From the NCBI GenBank assembly GCA_022566515.1, contig JADFIT010000018.1:1-35454 (forward strand): a DNA stretch of 35,454 nt. The letters are read 5' to 3'. Position numbers and translations under genes: made by a program. Position 1 is the stretch's first letter; every line of letters begins with the position of its first letter. Below, piece after piece: positions 24,110-30,733 of the stretch. The stretch is from Gemmatimonadota bacterium. GTDB lineage: Bacteria > Gemmatimonadota > Gemmatimonadetes > Gemmatimonadales > GWC2-71-9. The notes beneath the pieces are model-generated. The model ran no database searches, was not told where the DNA came from, and saw nothing but the letters and a program-made list of their open reading frames with translations.

Positions 24110-24840
24110 ATCGGCATGCCGTGGGCATGGCCTTGGCAATCACCCTCGCGGTGGCAGTCGTCCGACCCGCTCTGCTTCGCGCGCAGGTGATGGACAACAA
24201 GGTCTATTCGCTGGTATTGTTCGACCTGCTCGAGTATCAGCAGACCGGGGCTGAGAACCCCGTGACCTGGGACATGCTGTGGTGGATTGGAGGGGATTTC
24301 ACTCGACTCTGGATCAAGAGTGAAGGGGCGCATTCGACGACCGTCGGAAGCGGTGACGTCGAGGTCCAGGCCCTTTTTAGCCGGCTGTTCGCGCCGTTCT
24401 GGGAGTGGCAGGCCGGCCTGCGTCTCGACATCCGATACGGCGCCGGCACGGCTCGCACGAGAGTGCTTGCCGTCGTTGGGTTGGAAGGCCTCGCGCCGTA
24501 CTGGTTCGAGATGGAGCCCGCCGTGTTCGTGAGCCAGGACGGGGACATCTCTGCGCGTGTGACGACAACGTACGACATGTTCGTCACGCAGCGGCTCATC
24601 GCCCAGCCGCGGATCGAAGTGAATGCCGCGGTGCAGGAGGTCCCGGAGTTTGGCGTCGGGTCCGGACTCAACGATCTCGATCTTGGGTTTCGCCTACGCT
24701 ACGAGATCCGGCGAGAGTACGCTCCCTACCTCGGCGTCAGCTGGCTGCGGCGGTTCGCAGGCACGGCTGACCTCGCGCGTCTGAGCGGCGAGGCGGTGAG
24801 CGATCTTGCGGCCGTGGGCGGACTTCGGGTGTGGTTCTGA
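24106..24840 (+). CDS. copB: Copper resistance protein B (CopB/PcoB), outer-membrane beta-barrel
   Basis: The track ORF begins inside the oxidase gene. The true start is GTG 24106, which overlaps the oxidase stop as GTGA and has GGAGG four nt upstream. It gives a 244-residue protein with a signal peptide (VGMALAITLAVAVVRPALLRAQ), then the CopB signature: VYSLVLFDLLEYQ, NPVTWDMLWWIGGDFTRLWIKSEG, VEVQALFSRLFAPFWEWQAGLR, LEGLAPYWFEMEPAVFVSQDG, and LRYEIRREYAPYLGVSWLRRFAG ending in WF. The family forms a small outer-membrane barrel that works with the CopA/PcoA oxidase. The N-terminal Met/His-rich repeat of Pseudomonas CopB is missing, as in the shorter PcoB-type members. Confidence 0.92.
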   Translation: MNRHAVGMALAITLAVAVVRPALLRAQVMDNKVYSLVLFDLLEYQQTGAENPVTWDMLWWIGGDFTRLWIKSEGAHSTTVGSGDVEVQALFSRLFAPFWEWQAGLRLDIRYGAGTARTRVLAVVGLEGLAPYWFEMEPAVFVSQDGDISARVTTTYDMFVTQRLIAQPRIEVNAAVQEVPEFGVGSGLNDLDLGFRLRYEIRREYAPYLGVSWLRRFAGTADLARLSGEAVSDLAAVGGLRVWF

Positions 24841-24930
24841 AACGTACCAGAGACAACGGATGATCATGAGCATGCCGGAGGATTTTGGAATGACGAAGTG
24901 CTTGGCCGCCCACGCAACGACGAGGAGTAA

Positions 24931-25950
24931 ATGACGACGCCACCACCCACAGCAGGGCCGACGCGCCACGGACCTGTCGCCGAACGCCTTGCGCTTCACG
25001 GCTTGGACTATGACGTTCCGGCGAGAGCGAACCGACTCGACTTCATGCTCGGTGCGTTGACCCTCGTGTCCCTTACTCTCCTGGCGGTGACCGGGATCGT
25101 GCTGACGCAGTACTACAATCCGGCACCGCTGGCGGCGCACAGCTCGGTGCAGTACATCATCACCAATGTCCCGCTTGTGACGTTTTTGCGCGACGTTCAC
25201 GTGTGGAGTGCTTCGGGCGCGATGGTCTTGGTCTTCGCGCATCTTGCCGCCGTGTTCTGGCGGCGTGGGTTCAGGAATCCCCGTGAGGGCCTGTGGTGGA
25301 GCGGTGTACTGCTGCTCGCGCTATTGTTTGGTCTCTCCTTCACGGGAACCGTCCTGACCGGCGACCAAGAAGCCGTCGAGGCTTTGGCGCACGCGACGGC
25401 GGGAGCCGATCTTGTCGGCCCGCTCGGTGTTCCGCTTCAGGAAGCGTTTACTCCGTCGACTCCACTGCTCACACGCCTCTACGGGGTGCACGTCTCTGTT
25501 CTCCCGCTCGCTTTAGTGTTGATCCTCGGACTGCACCTTTGGCTGATACGTCACCTCGGGGTGAGCGCTGCCGGAACCGAACGCGCCTTGTTCCGTAGTC
25601 ATTTGCGACCCCTCGGTGGCTTTGCCTTGCTGCTGGTCGCGGTGGTCGGCATTTTTGCCATCGCGTTACCCCATGGTCTGCTGGCCCCAGGCGTCGGCGG
25701 GTTCGAGGTCACGAAGCCGCCCTGGGAATTTCTTTGGATCTACGCAGCGGAGAACCTCTTGGGCATGAATGGAATGCTGATCGCCCCAGCCGTCTTATTT
25801 GGTTTTCTGGCGATTGTGCCCATCAGTGACCGGCAGCCCGGACGAGGCGCGACGGTGACGCGTGTCTTGGGTGTGACGTTGTTCGTCATACTCGTTGTGG
25901 CGATCGTATATGCGGCGCTTGCCCCCGGGCAGACGCATTTGGGCATGTAA
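24931..25950 (+). CDS. Orphan diheme cytochrome b (b6-like N-terminal domain plus C-terminal helices)
   Basis: A 339-residue membrane protein with GAGGAG before the ATG. The four heme-ligand histidines are present in two helices: VHVWSASGAMVLVFAH (His-x13-His) and VHVSVLPLALVLILGLH (His-x14-His, the cytochrome b6f-type spacing). SFTGTVLTGDQEAVEA follows the quinol-site region, and KPPWEFLWIYAAENLLG is the PPW-like motif of subunit IV, variant of PEWY. So one chain covers cytochrome b6 and part of subunit IV. No Rieske protein or c-type cytochrome gene is nearby. In this operon it could pass quinol electrons to, or accept them from, periplasmic copper chemistry (inference). A second, decayed copy of its C-terminal part lies behind cusA (35135-35191). 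Confidence 0.88.
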   Translation: MTTPPPTAGPTRHGPVAERLALHGLDYDVPARANRLDFMLGALTLVSLTLLAVTGIVLTQYYNPAPLAAHSSVQYIITNVPLVTFLRDVHVWSASGAMVLVFAHLAAVFWRRGFRNPREGLWWSGVLLLALLFGLSFTGTVLTGDQEAVEALAHATAGADLVGPLGVPLQEAFTPSTPLLTRLYGVHVSVLPLALVLILGLHLWLIRHLGVSAAGTERALFRSHLRPLGGFALLLVAVVGIFAIALPHGLLAPGVGGFEVTKPPWEFLWIYAAENLLGMNGMLIAPAVLFGFLAIVPISDRQPGRGATVTRVLGVTLFVILVVAIVYAALAPGQTHLGM

Positions 25951-25982
25951 CGAATCAAAGCGAATCAAGAGGAGATGATTTC

Positions 25983-26591
25983 ATGTCGTTTTACAGAAGT
26001 TGGCCAGGTCGCGCGCTCATCGTAGGTAGTCTCGTGGCGGTGATCACGAGCATCCCGGCCACCGTCATTGCGGCCGACGCCCTCAGGCATCCTGAAGGAA
26101 CACTGAAACTCGCCAAGCGCCAACTCGTTGCCGGGAGCACGGTTCCGATCAGGGGAGAAATGTTCGCTGAGCACGGCAAGTTGGCACTGCTGCTCGTTGG
26201 CGTCGCCGGCCGTTTTCGCTTGGGCGACGTCACCACCGATTCGGTCGGGGGATTTGCTGAGTCGTTTGACATTCCAGCGGATATCGAGCTCGGAGCGTAT
26301 CGCCTCGTCGCCATCGCGACGGATGGAGACGAGGTTGCGAGCCTGAACGTCGAACTGCTGGCGGAGTCGCCGGCACCCGAGAAAGATCCGGGGATCTCGG
26401 AAGACGACGGCGGGCACGTGGAAGATGGTCACTCACACGATGCGGAATCCGCGGAAGACGCTCCAACGGACGAGCCCTTGATCCTTGAACGGGCGGGCAG
26501 TCCGTGGGTTAGGGGTGGGGCCGTTGTCGGGATCATTATCGCGCTTGTCGGTGGTGGTTTGTTGCTTCGCAGGCCTCAAGGAACCGGTTGA
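25983..26591 (+). CDS. Exported, membrane-anchored His-rich protein of unknown function
   Basis: A 202-residue protein that I do not recognise. AGGAG precedes the ATG. It has an N-terminal signal peptide (cleavage near VIAAD), a ~100-residue domain with beta-sandwich character (KLAKRQLVAGSTVPIRGEMF, LGAYRLVAIATDGDEVASLNVELL), an acidic linker containing a short histidine cluster (DDGGHVEDGHSHD), and a C-terminal transmembrane helix (GGAVVGIIIALVGGGLLL) ending in RRPQGTG. It is therefore predicted to display an immunoglobulin-like domain in the periplasm with a possible metal-binding linker. It lies between cytochrome b and the NTF2-like gene in the multicopper oxidase operon, so a role in copper handling is a reasonable guess only. 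Confidence 0.75.
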   Translation: MSFYRSWPGRALIVGSLVAVITSIPATVIAADALRHPEGTLKLAKRQLVAGSTVPIRGEMFAEHGKLALLLVGVAGRFRLGDVTTDSVGGFAESFDIPADIELGAYRLVAIATDGDEVASLNVELLAESPAPEKDPGISEDDGGHVEDGHSHDAESAEDAPTDEPLILERAGSPWVRGGAVVGIIIALVGGGLLLRRPQGTG

Positions 26592-26612
26592 CCACAACAT
26601 GGAGAGGTAACG

Positions 26613-27089
26613 ATGAAAAGAACCTTTTGCACCGTTAGTTGGGTTGGCTTGGTGGCGGTCGCTGTACCGCCGATGGTCCAAGCCCAGACCTCTGACGCGG
26701 ACGCCATCCGCCAAGTCATAGAAGCGGTGGCTGCGTATTCTCAAGCCAACAATCTCGAGGCGATCGATACTCTCTTTGCGCCAGAGCGCGGTATCCACAT
26801 CATCGAGGGTGCCGGGATCAACCACGGGTGGGTGGACTACCGAGACAACCACCTCGGCCCTGAGCTCGAGAGCTTCGAGAACTTCGAGTATCGGTTCTAC
26901 GGCATCGAGCCCCAGGTCCGCGGGGACGTCGCTTGGTCGTCGTTCCGCTACGATCTCGCGGTGGATACACAGCGCGGGCATTTGGAGCGCGAAGGTCGGG
27001 GGACCGCGGTGTTGGAAAGGCGAGACGGTCGTTGGTTGATCGTGCACCTCCACACATCGGGACGGGCCAAACGCGAGCGTGGTTCATGA
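26613..27089 (+). CDS. Exported NTF2-like (SnoaL/DUF4440-type) protein
   Basis: A 158-residue protein with a signal peptide (MKRTFCTVSWVGLVAVAVPPMVQAQ) and an NTF2-fold domain: DADAIRQVIEAVAAYSQANNLEAIDTLF at the start, VAWSSFRYDLAV in the middle and the family-typical ending GRGTAVLERRDGRWLIVHLHTSG. Such domains bind small ligands or catalyse simple reactions in a cone-shaped pocket; several sit near metal-resistance genes. His residues (IHIIEG, NHGW, VHLHTSG) could make a metal site, but this is not established. GGAGAGG precedes the ATG 13 nt upstream region. Its TGA overlaps the ATG of the next gene as ATGA. Confidence 0.82.
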   Translation: MKRTFCTVSWVGLVAVAVPPMVQAQTSDADAIRQVIEAVAAYSQANNLEAIDTLFAPERGIHIIEGAGINHGWVDYRDNHLGPELESFENFEYRFYGIEPQVRGDVAWSSFRYDLAVDTQRGHLEREGRGTAVLERRDGRWLIVHLHTSGRAKRERGS

Positions 27090-27892
27090 AGTCCCGTATC
27101 GCGATGGTACTCGGCCTCATGCTTGGAGGAGTCTCTGTCTTCTGAGCACACGATCTCTTTCTGAAGCTGGACAGCTATTTTCTTGCCCCAGACACATCGG
27201 CACGCATAACGGTGTTGAACGGTACGTTCACGAGTACTGAGGCCGCCCTCGTCGCCGATCGAATTACCGATATCAGCGTCGTTTCGCCGGACGGTGTTGC
27301 CCACCTCGATACGACCGCGTGGAGTGTGCGAGGGGATTCTAGCTTTCTCCGCTTCGAGACCGGAGGTTCGGGGACTTATGTGGTCGGGGTGGCGACGCGC
27401 GCGCGAAACCTGGACCTGGAAGCCGATGCCTTCAACGCGTATCTCGAAGGGGACGGCATTACCGACGTCCTCGATGCGCGTAGACGGGGCGACGAGCTGG
27501 GAAAGGCTGTGACCGAGCGTTATTCGAAACACGTCAAGGCCGTATTCCAAGTTGGCGCCTCCAGGAGCAGCGCATTCGACACACCGCTTGGCTACCCCGC
27601 CGAGATCGTACCGCTGCAAAATCCCTATTCCCTGAGTGTTGGGTCAGAACTGAGCGTGCGTTGTCTGGTAGACGGGCGACCCGTCGCGACCCAAGCCGTG
27701 ATCGCCGGGGGCGTCCACCGAGGCGCGACTATCGAGGAGCGGATGGTAAGAACGGATCATTATGGAGTAGCTCGAATCACTCTAGATTCTCCAGGAAAAT
27801 GGTACGTCAAGTTCGTCAACATGGTCGAGGTGATGGAGGACGATGTGGATTACAAGTCGAAGTGGGCAACGTTGACGTTCGAGATACGTTGA
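27086..27892 (+). pseudogene. DUF4198-like periplasmic protein gene with in-frame TGA in the signal-peptide region
   Basis: The track shows only 27212-27892, a 226-residue ORF without a signal. The same frame is open upstream to ATG 27086 (ATGA overlap with the preceding gene) and encodes a signal peptide MKSRIAMVLGLMLGGVSVF, then TGA at 27143-27145, then AHDLFLKLDSYFLAP, the usual mature start of DUF4198 proteins (AHDxFL). One substitution in that TGA would restore a ~268-residue protein. The rest (ITVLNGTFTSTEA, RDxLG-type RRGDELGKAVTERYSKHVKA, TDHYGVARITLDSPGKWYVKF) is intact, so decay is very recent, or the stop is a sequencing error. DUF4198 proteins are periplasmic and often sit beside nickel, cobalt or copper genes. 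Reinitiation at GTG 27212 would leave a cytoplasmic product. Confidence 0.78.
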
Positions 27893-28021
27893 GTTTCCGG
27901 CGAGGGGCGGTTCGTATCGCCGATTCACCTTTCCATCCGTAATCTGGCCACCCTGAGGTCCCGCGGCGTAGAGGCGGCGGAGGACGGAGTACATGCCAAC
28001 CTCGGCGCCTTGTCGTAGCTG

Positions 28022-28324
28022 TTACGTCATCGTCCGTGCGCAGTACTCGTGGTGAGTGCCCTGCCCAGCGTAGGCGACGGCGGTAATCAACTGCTCGGTG
28101 GTAACACGCTCGCCGTCGTAAAGCACGCGACTCACAGAGGGCACGAGTTTCACATGGGCTTCAGCCACACCGTCCACGCTCAGCAACGCGTTTCGCACAC
28201 GTATTGCGCAGTTGGGACAACCCATTCCTGCGATTACCAGACGAATCCCCGCCGTAACAAGCCCGTGAGGGGCGCTCTTGGGCTCGATCGGTCGCACGCA
28301 GCAGCCACATTGCGTCTTATCCAT
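28022..28324 (-). CDS. HMA-domain copper chaperone-like protein
   Basis: A 100-residue protein with a heavy-metal-associated domain: the metal loop GMGCPNCAIRVRNALLSVDGV (CxxC as CPNC), then AHVKLVPSVSRVLYDGERVTTEQLITAVAYAG, matching the beta-alpha-beta-beta-alpha-beta fold of Atx1/CopZ. An extra N-terminal Cys cluster (QCGCC) could be a second metal or redox site. No signal peptide, so presumably cytoplasmic. Its ATG follows the TlpA-like stop by one nt, so the two are co-transcribed. The copper ATPase of this island lacks an HMA domain, so this protein is a candidate partner that hands it Cu(I) (inference). It converges on the DUF4198-like gene. Confidence 0.88.
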   Translation of the reverse strand: MDKTQCGCCVRPIEPKSAPHGLVTAGIRLVIAGMGCPNCAIRVRNALLSVDGVAEAHVKLVPSVSRVLYDGERVTTEQLITAVAYAGQGTHHEYCARTMT

Positions 28325-28325
28325 A

Positions 28326-29000
28326 TCAACCTTTGATCTGCTTGCTTTCGGTGAGTTCTAACCGGCGCTTTGACGGCTCGCGCGTAAGTGTCTGGATCGC
28401 GCCCGAGCGCTCCTTGGCGTTGGGAACAGAAGAGGTAGTAGGCATGGCTGTCGCCGGCTGGTTTTCCTCCAAATCCATCAGTCGCCGGAAAAGCGCTATC
28501 GGAACGGGACCGTCCCACTCATAGGCGCCGATTTGCCTTTTGACGATCACACCGGCGCGGTTGATGACGTAGCTCTCCGGAACCCCGGTCGTCTGGTAAA
28601 GTCCCTCGATTCGCCGTCCCCGATCTTGCAGAACGTCGAACGTTAGATTGCGCTCCTGCACCCAGCCGAGGACCTTGGCCGTGGGGGCTATATCGATGCT
28701 CACGGCCACGATCTTTAGTCCGTCCGGGCCGAGAGTCTCATGCAGTCGTTGCATGGAGGGCATTTCCTCCTCACACGGTTTGCACCAGGTGGCCCAGATG
28801 TTCAACAGGACGACCTCGCCTCGGTAGTCGGCGAGGGTGGCGATTTCGCCTGTCGCCACGTCGACAGCTTCGAAATCCGGTGCCTCGCTGCCGGGACCGA
28901 TCAATCGACGCTCGGAAGTGAGCGCCGCTGTCACCACGAGCACCGCCGTCAGACCCGCAAGTACGAGACCCACTGCGAACCATTCTGTTTTTGCTGCCAA
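28326..29000 (-). CDS. Membrane-anchored TlpA/ResA-like thioredoxin
   Basis: A 224-residue protein starting at TTG 29000, with AGAGGA seven nt upstream. An N-terminal uncleaved helix (WFAVGLVLAGLTAVLVVTAAL) anchors a periplasmic thioredoxin fold: GSEAPDFEAVDVATGEIATLADYRGEVVLLNIWATWCKPC (active site WCKPC), then IVAVSIDIAP and GVPESYVINRAGVIV with the cis-Pro loop. A ~45-residue polar tail follows. TlpA/ResA proteins reduce disulfides in periplasmic cytochromes or copper proteins; TlpA of Bradyrhizobium serves copper delivery to oxidase. It is first in a two-gene unit with the HMA protein, behind sigma-54 promoter 3 on the minus strand. Role suggested here: keeping periplasmic thiols reduced under copper stress (inference). 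Confidence 0.88.
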   Translation of the reverse strand: MAAKTEWFAVGLVLAGLTAVLVVTAALTSERRLIGPGSEAPDFEAVDVATGEIATLADYRGEVVLLNIWATWCKPCEEEMPSMQRLHETLGPDGLKIVAVSIDIAPTAKVLGWVQERNLTFDVLQDRGRRIEGLYQTTGVPESYVINRAGVIVKRQIGAYEWDGPVPIALFRRLMDLEENQPATAMPTTSSVPNAKERSGAIQTLTREPSKRRLELTESKQIKG

Positions 29001-29039
29001 GATCGAATCCTCTGGAGTTGTGTGACCGCTTCGTTCTTG

Positions 29040-29055
29040 AGCACGCTCAATGCCT
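29040..29055 (-). promoter_or_regulatory. Sigma-54 promoter for the TlpA-HMA unit
   Basis: On the minus strand: aGGCAttgagcgTGCT, with GG and GC 10 nt apart, GGCA intact at -24 and TGCT (W allowed) at -12. Predicted start near 29029, about 29 nt before the TTG start codon. The palindrome at 29150-29167 is centred ~104.5 bp upstream, the same distance as at the other three promoters. Confidence 0.68.
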
Positions 29056-29149
29056 AGGGGTACTAGTCACCAAAGCGTTGAGTTTCCAACAGGTTATGAA
29101 TGCGTCGCCTCGAGCGGCTTCCCGGTACATGGGTCATGCGCCCCGCGGT

Positions 29150-29167
29150 GTGCGGCAGATCCCCCAC
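29150..29167 (-). promoter_or_regulatory. Upstream activator palindrome 3 (TlpA-HMA)
   Basis: GTGCGGCAGATCCCCCAC read on the plus strand, differing from the consensus palindrome at two of 18 positions. A weaker copy (ATGGGTCATGCGCCCCGC, 29129-29146) lies exactly 21 bp nearer the minus-strand promoter, reproducing the strong-plus-weak tandem seen at the other sites. Confidence 0.68.
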
Positions 29168-29295
29168 CCAGTATGAGACGACCACCTGCATCCGGTGCTT
29201 GGCGGGGTCACGCCAGACACCCTTGGGATCATGACTTCTGACGTCCCGGGAGCTGTGCTGAACCTCAGAGCACCAGTCAGGAGGCCCAGATGCGA

Positions 29296-29313
29296 GTGGG
29301 GCATTTGCCCCGG
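29296..29313 (+). promoter_or_regulatory. Upstream activator palindrome 4 (cusCBA)
   Basis: GTGGGGCATTTGCCCCGG, centred ~105 bp before the -24 GG of the cusCBA promoter. A degenerate copy (CTGCGGCGTTTACCCCTA, 29317-29334) lies 21 bp towards the promoter. Confidence 0.75.
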
Positions 29314-29408
29314 TGGCTGCGGCGTTTACCCCTACTAGCCCGCCTTAGCGAAAAGTTTAGACAGATCTAACACCTTTGCCACCAACATGTTAGCAGAGTT
29401 GGCCCCTT

Positions 29409-29424
29409 CGGCCTGACGCGTGCG
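29409..29424 (+). promoter_or_regulatory. Sigma-54 promoter for cusCBA
   Basis: cGGCctGacgcgTGCG: GG-N10-GC with GGC at -24 and TGC at -12; its -24 block GGCCTGAC is identical to that of the SHOCT/ATPase promoter. Predicted start near 29435, about 38 nt before ATG 29474. The base after GC is G rather than A/T, so it is slightly weaker than promoter 1 by consensus. Confidence 0.7.
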
Positions 29425-29473
29425 TTGGTGTCCTGTGAGGTCGTCTTGTAGAACGTGCTGACAGTGGAGTCTC

Positions 29474-30733
29474 ATGAGGATTCTAAAAGCGTTGGTCATG
29501 CTGGTCCCGATCGTTGCCGGGCCAAGGTTAGCCGAGGCACAGTACCCGTCGGATACGCTGGCTCTTGCGGATGCTATTGGCATCGCTCGGGCGGCGAACC
29601 CGGCACTCCTGGCCGCTCGGTTGCGTGCCGATGCCGCAGTGGAGCGGGTGTCACCCGCTGGAGCGTTACCCGATCCCCAGCTGTCGTTTGGATTCAGGAA
29701 TTGGCCAACGGACTTCGATACCGATCAGGGTATGACGATGAATTCCATTCAGTTGATGCAGCGTTTCCCATGGCCGGGCAAGCTGAAGTTCGGTCGGGAG
29801 AGGATGCGGCACCTGGCAGTGGCCGGTCGACTGGAGACGCAGGAGACTGAGGTGGTCCTGGTAGCAGGGGTCAAGTCGGTTTACTACCAGGTTGCTTATG
29901 TAGATCGGGCTCTGCGGATCATGGAAGAGACTCGAGAACTGCTGCGCGATTTTTACCAAGTTTCTTCAGCCATGTACGGAGTGGGCAGAGGGCTCCAGCA
30001 GGATGTGCTTCAGGCGCAAGTTGCCATTGCAACCATGACGGAGGACATCACCGTAATGGAGCAGGGCCGGGTGGCCATGGTGGCCCGATTGAACGCGCTG
30101 CTGGGCCGCGCTCCTACGGTTCCCGTGGGAGCGTTGGAGTTGCCGGTTCTGACCGGCGTCCTTCCGACGCAGGATTTGTTGATGAGCCTTGCCGCAGAGT
30201 CGCGGCCCGCGTTGCGGGCGGCGCGTGAGCGCGCCAGGGCGGCGGCGGCGGGTTACCGGGCCGCCCGGCGCACGCTTTATCCGGATTTAACGGTCACTCT
30301 GGGATATGGACAGCGGCCTCAGTTTGAGAACCTCGCGACGCTCATGTTCGGAATCAGCGTTCCGTTGTGGGCGGGGTCGCGGCAGCTTCCGCTTCGGCGC
30401 GAGATGGCTGCGATGCAGGCGATGGAGGAAGCCAAGGAGTTGGATCTTTACAACGAAACATTCGCCCGCATCGCCGAGCTTACGGCCGAGGCCGATCGGG
30501 CCCGCAGCCTGTCGGTGCTCTATGCCACGGCTATTCTGCCACAGGCCCGCGCCGCGGTCGAATCGGCGCTGTCCGCATATCGGGTTGGAGAGGTGGATTA
30601 CATGACATTGGTGCAGAACGAAATGACGGTCAACCGCTACGAGATCGAGAGCGTGCGGCTCACGGCCGAGTACCATCGGGCGGTTGCGCAGATCGAAGCT
30701 CTTATAGGCGGACAGATTGGAGAGGTGCAATGA
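29474..30733 (+). CDS. cusC: TolC-family outer-membrane efflux protein, CusC-like
   Basis: A 419-residue outer-membrane factor with a signal peptide (MRILKALVMLVPIVAGPRLAEAQ), then the two internally repeated OEP halves: LADAIGIARAANPALLAARLRADAA with SPAGALPDPQLSFGF, and LAAESRPALRAARERARAAAAGYRAARRTLYPDLTVTLGY with FGISVPLW. Long amphipathic helices follow each half and form the periplasmic tunnel. The ending ALSAYRVGEVDYMTLVQNEMTVNRYEIE is typical. GGAG lies five nt before ATG 29474. First gene of the cusCBA-type operon; its TGA overlaps the next ATG. It lacks the lipobox of E. coli CusC, which is common in non-enteric members. It provides the outer-membrane exit channel for Cu(I)/Ag(I). 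Confidence 0.92.
   Translation: MRILKALVMLVPIVAGPRLAEAQYPSDTLALADAIGIARAANPALLAARLRADAAVERVSPAGALPDPQLSFGFRNWPTDFDTDQGMTMNSIQLMQRFPWPGKLKFGRERMRHLAVAGRLETQETEVVLVAGVKSVYYQVAYVDRALRIMEETRELLRDFYQVSSAMYGVGRGLQQDVLQAQVAIATMTEDITVMEQGRVAMVARLNALLGRAPTVPVGALELPVLTGVLPTQDLLMSLAAESRPALRAARERARAAAAGYRAARRTLYPDLTVTLGYGQRPQFENLATLMFGISVPLWAGSRQLPLRREMAAMQAMEEAKELDLYNETFARIAELTAEADRARSLSVLYATAILPQARAAVESALSAYRVGEVDYMTLVQNEMTVNRYEIESVRLTAEYHRAVAQIEALIGGQIGEVQ

Larger units (their letters stand above)
29001..29473. other. Nested divergent control region for tlpA-hma and cusCBA
   Basis: About 470 nt with no gene. In order it contains a minus-strand sigma-54 promoter (29040-29055), a tandem activator site for it (29129-29167), ~130 nt of unexplained sequence, a tandem activator site for cusCBA (29296-29334) and a plus-strand sigma-54 promoter (29409-29424). 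The layout is nearly mirror-symmetrical. The central spacer 29168-29295 shows nothing I can name. Confidence 0.7.

Noticed and set aside
24860-24934. 24-codon ORF overlapping the cytochrome b start as ATGA
   Set aside because: The overlap is suggestive of a leader peptide, but the peptide (MIMSMPEDFGMTKCL...) has no recognisable feature and no Shine-Dalgarno sequence; kept only as a possibility.
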